27,249 bases of DNA, taken from the IMG/VR virus record IMGVR_UViG_3300027782_000300, positions 1 to 27,249 of that record, one strand, 5' to 3'. The DNA comes from a virus. Shown one piece after another: positions 24,190 through 27,249 of this stretch (position 1 is its first letter; each line of letters starts with the position of its first letter). Both the position numbers and the translations under genes were made by a program. A model generated the notes under the pieces. That model saw only the letters and a list, made by a program, of their open reading frames with translations. It did no database searches and was not told where the DNA came from.

Positions 24190-24198
24190 TGTTATAAT
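24190..24198 (+). promoter_or_regulatory. Extended -10 promoter with leader ORF
   Basis: TGTTATAAT. An eight-codon ORF (MGSTQKEN, 24209-24235) ends three bases before the main ATG at 24238 and contains AGAAGGAG, the ribosome site of the fibre gene. Confidence 0.5.
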
Positions 24199-24237
24199 AA
24201 TATAAGTAATGGGTAGCACCCAGAAGGAGAACTAAAT

Positions 24238-26502
24238 ATGGCAACTAGAATGCAACAGCGCAGAGGAACTGCAGCTCAATGGATATCTTTAAATAATGGA
24301 GATGGCCCAATTCTCGCTGCTGGCGAAATTGGTTTTGAAACCGATACTGGTCAATTCAAAATTGGTGATGGCATTAGTCACTGGAGCGACCTTTCATATT
24401 TTAAAAACCTTGAAGACCTTGGTGGATCTCTTGACGACTATATTCTTCTTACAGAGAAAGGCGCAGCATCTGGAGTTGCAGAACTCGATGCTACATTTAA
24501 TGTATTAACAAAGACTGGCGTTGTTTTTGAAGGCGCTACAGCAAATGCATTTGAAACAACTTTACAGGTAACAGACCCAACAGCTGATCGGACTATCACT
24601 ATTCCTAATGCTACAGGAACCGTTCTACTTGCTGACGGTAGCGGAAATGTAACAGTATCAGGAGACTTAACAGTATCAGGTATGACTACTATAATTGACA
24701 GTACAGTTCTTAATGTTCAAAATGAAATTAAATTTGAAGGCGATACTGCAAATGCATTTGAAACTAGCATTAAAGTTGTAGACCCTACAGCAGATAGAAC
24801 TATTACATTCCCAGATTCTAGCGGAACCGTTATCCTAGACGGTACAACTCAAACATTAACTAATAAAACAATTAACTTAACTTCAAATACTTTAGCAACT
24901 ACTCTTGCTCAATTAAATACAGCAGTATCAGATGCTGATATTGTTTCACTTGCTGGATCAGAAACACTTACTAATAAAACTTTAACTTCTCCAAATATTA
25001 ACGAAGCCGTTGCTCTTACTGCAACTTCTACAGAACTAAACATCCTTGACGGAGTTACAGTAACTGCAGCACAAATAAATGTTCTTGGAAGCTTAACTGC
25101 TAGCGCATCAGAATTAAATATTCTAGATGGTGCAACTCTTTCTGTTGCAGAGCTTAATATTCTTGATGGAGTAACCGCAACTCCTACAGAAATCAATTAT
25201 TTAAGCGGAGTAACTTCTGCTATTCAAACACAATTAAGTAACAAACAATCAGTTGTAACTGGTGTTTCAGATGTTGAAATTGGTTATCTTGATGGAGTTA
25301 CTTCACCTATTCAGACTCAAATAAATAGCAAACTTTCTTCAGCTACAGCAGCAACTACTTATCAGCCAATAATTGTTGGTGTTTCAGATACTGAAATTGG
25401 ATATTTAGACGGCGTAACTTCATCTATCCAGACTCAACTAAGCGGCAAGCAGGCAATTGTTGCTAATGTTTCAGATGTTGAAATTGGATACTTAGATGGT
25501 GTTACTTCTGCTATTCAAACACAAATGAATGCTAAAGCACCATTAGCCTCACCTACCTTTACAGGCACTGTAACATTGCCTTCTGGCACTGTAACAAGCA
25601 CAATGATTCTTGATGGAACAATTGTAGATGCTGATATTAATGCTTCAGCTGGCATTGCTCAGTCTAAGATATCAGGATTATCAACAAGCCTTGGCCTTAA
25701 GGCAGACCTTGCTTCACCAACATTTACAGGCACAGTAACAATTCCCACAGGAGCATCAATTTCAGGGTTTGCTCCTCTTGCTTCACCAGCACTTACAGGC
25801 ACTCCTACTGCACCAACGGCTGCAGCACTAACTAACACTACACAAGTTGCAACAACTGCCTATGTTCGTGGAGAAATATCAGCACTTGTCAATAGCGCAA
25901 CTTCAACTTTAGACACTCTTGGAGAAATTGCAACCGCTCTTGGAAATGATGCAAACTTATCTACAACACTAACAACTTCAATTGGACTAAAGGCTCCACT
26001 TGCTTCACCAACATTTACAGGAACTGTAACAATTCCTGCAGGTGCAAGCATTTCAGGATTTGCTCCACTTGCATCACCAACATTCACTGGTACAAATAAC
26101 GTAGCAGCACTTACAGCATCAGGATTAATTACAGCCTCTGCTTCAGGTGTAGCATTTACAGACGGTACACAAACAAAGGAAGGCGTTCCTTCACGGACAC
26201 CAATTGTTCAAAAGACAGATTCTTATACACTATCAGCATTAACTGAAAGAGATTCACTAATTGAAGTTTCAAAAGCAACAGCTACAACAATTACAATCCC
26301 TACAAATACAGCAGTAGCATATCCAGTAGGAACATCTATTGATATTCTTCAAACTGGAGCAGGACAAGTAACAATTGCTGGAGACTCTGGAGTAACAGTT
26401 AACTCAACCCCAGGATTAAAGCTAAGAACTCAATGGTCATCTGCAACTCTCTTTAAGAGAGCAACAAATACTTGGGTTGTATTTGGCGATCTAACAGCAT
26501 AA
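24238..26502 (+). CDS. Mtd-N-type long tail fibre, 754 residues
   Basis: Residues 1-60 (MQQRRGTAAQW, LAAGEIGFETDTGQFKIGDG, WSDL) match the N-terminal domain of phage major-tropism-determinant and related fibres, which attaches the fibre to the virion. The shaft holds FEG.TANAFET....DPTADRTIT repeats, TLTNKTLTSPN segments, about nine ELNILDGVT/EIGYLDGVTS-type repeats (about 255-430) and ASPTFTGTVTIP repeats. The C-terminal about 95 residues match the end of 17310 and finish WVVFGDLTA. It is probably the principal long fibre and receptor-binding protein. No reverse transcriptase or template repeat is nearby, so diversity generation is not indicated. Confidence 0.88.
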   Translation: MATRMQQRRGTAAQWISLNNGDGPILAAGEIGFETDTGQFKIGDGISHWSDLSYFKNLEDLGGSLDDYILLTEKGAASGVAELDATFNVLTKTGVVFEGATANAFETTLQVTDPTADRTITIPNATGTVLLADGSGNVTVSGDLTVSGMTTIIDSTVLNVQNEIKFEGDTANAFETSIKVVDPTADRTITFPDSSGTVILDGTTQTLTNKTINLTSNTLATTLAQLNTAVSDADIVSLAGSETLTNKTLTSPNINEAVALTATSTELNILDGVTVTAAQINVLGSLTASASELNILDGATLSVAELNILDGVTATPTEINYLSGVTSAIQTQLSNKQSVVTGVSDVEIGYLDGVTSPIQTQINSKLSSATAATTYQPIIVGVSDTEIGYLDGVTSSIQTQLSGKQAIVANVSDVEIGYLDGVTSAIQTQMNAKAPLASPTFTGTVTLPSGTVTSTMILDGTIVDADINASAGIAQSKISGLSTSLGLKADLASPTFTGTVTIPTGASISGFAPLASPALTGTPTAPTAAALTNTTQVATTAYVRGEISALVNSATSTLDTLGEIATALGNDANLSTTLTTSIGLKAPLASPTFTGTVTIPAGASISGFAPLASPTFTGTNNVAALTASGLITASASGVAFTDGTQTKEGVPSRTPIVQKTDSYTLSALTERDSLIEVSKATATTITIPTNTAVAYPVGTSIDILQTGAGQVTIAGDSGVTVNSTPGLKLRTQWSSATLFKRATNTWVVFGDLTA

Positions 26503-26533
26503 TAAAAATTAAATAAGAAATTGGGAGATAAAA

Positions 26534-27249
26534 ATGGCATCAGGTAAAAAGATTGGAAAGAAGTCACAAGCATCAAATGACTTTTTAGAGCCATTGGCAC
26601 CAACAGGAGCAACAGCAACAGATGTTGGAACTGCAAGAGCCTTTAATAATGGTGCTGCAACAGTATCTTTTTCTTTACCTGCGCTATCTCCAGCAGCAAC
26701 TTCTTATACTGTAACATCTAGTCCTGGAGGATTTACTGGAACTGGATCATCTTCTCCAATTACTGTAGCTGGACTTCAGTCTGCTACTGCATACACATTT
26801 ACCGTAACAGCTACTAATGCTGCGGGAACTTCTCTAGCATCATCAGCATCAGCTTCTATTACCGCAACAACAGTTCCTGCAACCATGGCTGCTCCAACCC
26901 CTACTGCTGGAGTTAATCAAAACTCAATTGCTTTTTCAGCCCCAGCAACTGGTGGAAAAACAATTTCCAGTTATACAGTTACTGGCTCTGATGGCACATC
27001 TGGAACAGGAGCTACTTCTCCAATTGTTATTTCTGATACCGCAGGAACTTCACAAACCTATACAGTTACAGCAACTAATGCTAATGGTACAAGCACTGCT
27101 TCTCCTGCATCAGGATCAATTACAACATTAGCCCCGTTCTTCCCTCCATTTTTTCCACCGTTCTTCCCGTTCTTTCCGTTCTTCCCACCTTTCTTCCCAC
27201 CGTTCTTCCCACCGTTCTTCCCACCTTACTTCCCGTTCTTTCCGTTCTT
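26534..27249 (+). CDS. FN3/PFFP-repeat protein, 3' end missing
   Basis: At least 238 residues, running off the right edge. A basic N-terminus (MASGKKIGKKSQASNDFLEP) precedes two fibronectin-III-like domains (about 25-118 and 119-199). The pattern SYTVTSSPGG, TAYTFTVTATNAAGTS and TYTVTATNANGTST is typical of FN3. A PFFP array begins at about residue 201. It lacks the PASTA domain of 17944 but carries the same FN3-plus-PFFP arrangement. GGGAGATAAAA precedes the ATG. A surface or virion adhesin is likely. Confidence 0.78.
   Translation, partial: MASGKKIGKKSQASNDFLEPLAPTGATATDVGTARAFNNGAATVSFSLPALSPAATSYTVTSSPGGFTGTGSSSPITVAGLQSATAYTFTVTATNAAGTSLASSASASITATTVPATMAAPTPTAGVNQNSIAFSAPATGGKTISSYTVTGSDGTSGTGATSPIVISDTAGTSQTYTVTATNANGTSTASPASGSITTLAPFFPPFFPPFFPFFPFFPPFFPPFFPPFFPPYFPFFPF
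27134..27249 (+). repeat. PFFP-coding 12-bp tandem array 3 (cut by the edge)
   Basis: CCGTTCTTCCC units encode PFFP and PFF, with one variant PPYFPFF. They are nearly identical at the DNA level to the arrays at 18190 and 18889, seven to nine kb away. Confidence 0.85.

Noticed and set aside
24238-26502. Diversity-generating retroelement target (Mtd-like fibre)
   Set aside because: Only the N-terminal attachment domain resembles Mtd; no reverse transcriptase, template repeat or C-type lectin end is seen.

Overview
This window is an AT-rich stretch of a tailed-phage genome, or a prophage-like element. Three things suggest a low-GC actinobacterial host, possibly of the freshwater Nanopelagicales type: homologues of small proteins common in actinobacteriophages (DUF932, GP88, zinc-ribbon microproteins), heavy use of leaderless mRNAs, and TGTGA-N6-TCACA (CRP/GlxR-type) sites. 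The host is inferred; no host gene is present. Both ends cut a gene.

Left arm, 1-8651, minus strand: a tRNA-Asp, a DUF932 protein, a GP88-like protein and about 25 very small proteins in overlapping TAATG/ATGA gene strings, many with CxxC zinc ribbons or a single membrane helix. Their intergenic regions reuse a fixed set of DNA elements: a promoter (TGTCAG, exactly 10 nt, TANNNT; 12 copies), CRP-like palindromes (9), a CCCCTAGGAAAWTTT box (7), a GCGACACGCC word (5), a GAGCA/TGCTC stem-loop with a conserved loop (4), 11-bp direct repeats and DnaA-like boxes.

Centre, 8652-8997: a divergent 346-bp regulatory region. It has abutting CRP-like sites, two inverted DnaA boxes flanked by inverted GCGACACGCC words, and a TGTCAG promoter at each edge. 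It is a good candidate for a replication origin or master switch. Four small plus-strand genes follow (8998-9704). After a short gap come two more (9894-10188), then a minus-strand trio (10185-11620): FkbM-like methyltransferase, 2-oxoglutarate/Fe(II) prolyl-hydroxylase-like oxygenase and a Cys-rich protein. A holin-like membrane protein follows on the plus strand (11789-12040).

Right arm, 12041-27249, plus strand: an AT-rich regulatory stretch, a probable ~50-nt self-terminating RNA, then an island of virion/tail-fibre genes. These are three Ig-like (BppU-type) proteins, two collagen-like fibres, several modular fibres with shared N- or C-terminal domains, an Mtd-N-type fibre, and two PASTA/FN3 proteins carrying long PFFP repeats. 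A secreted lysozyme/transglycosylase-like lysin (19662-20210, minus) is inserted in the island. Many of these genes have their own extended -10 promoter (TGNTATAAT) placed 6-7 nt before the ATG, so they are probably leaderless.

The window therefore shows two promoter systems: TGTCAG/-10 with Shine-Dalgarno leaders in the left arm, and TGNTATAAT leaderless in the structural arm. The prolyl-hydroxylase-like enzyme beside collagen-like and Pro-Phe repeat fibres suggests, as inference only, that fibre prolines are modified.
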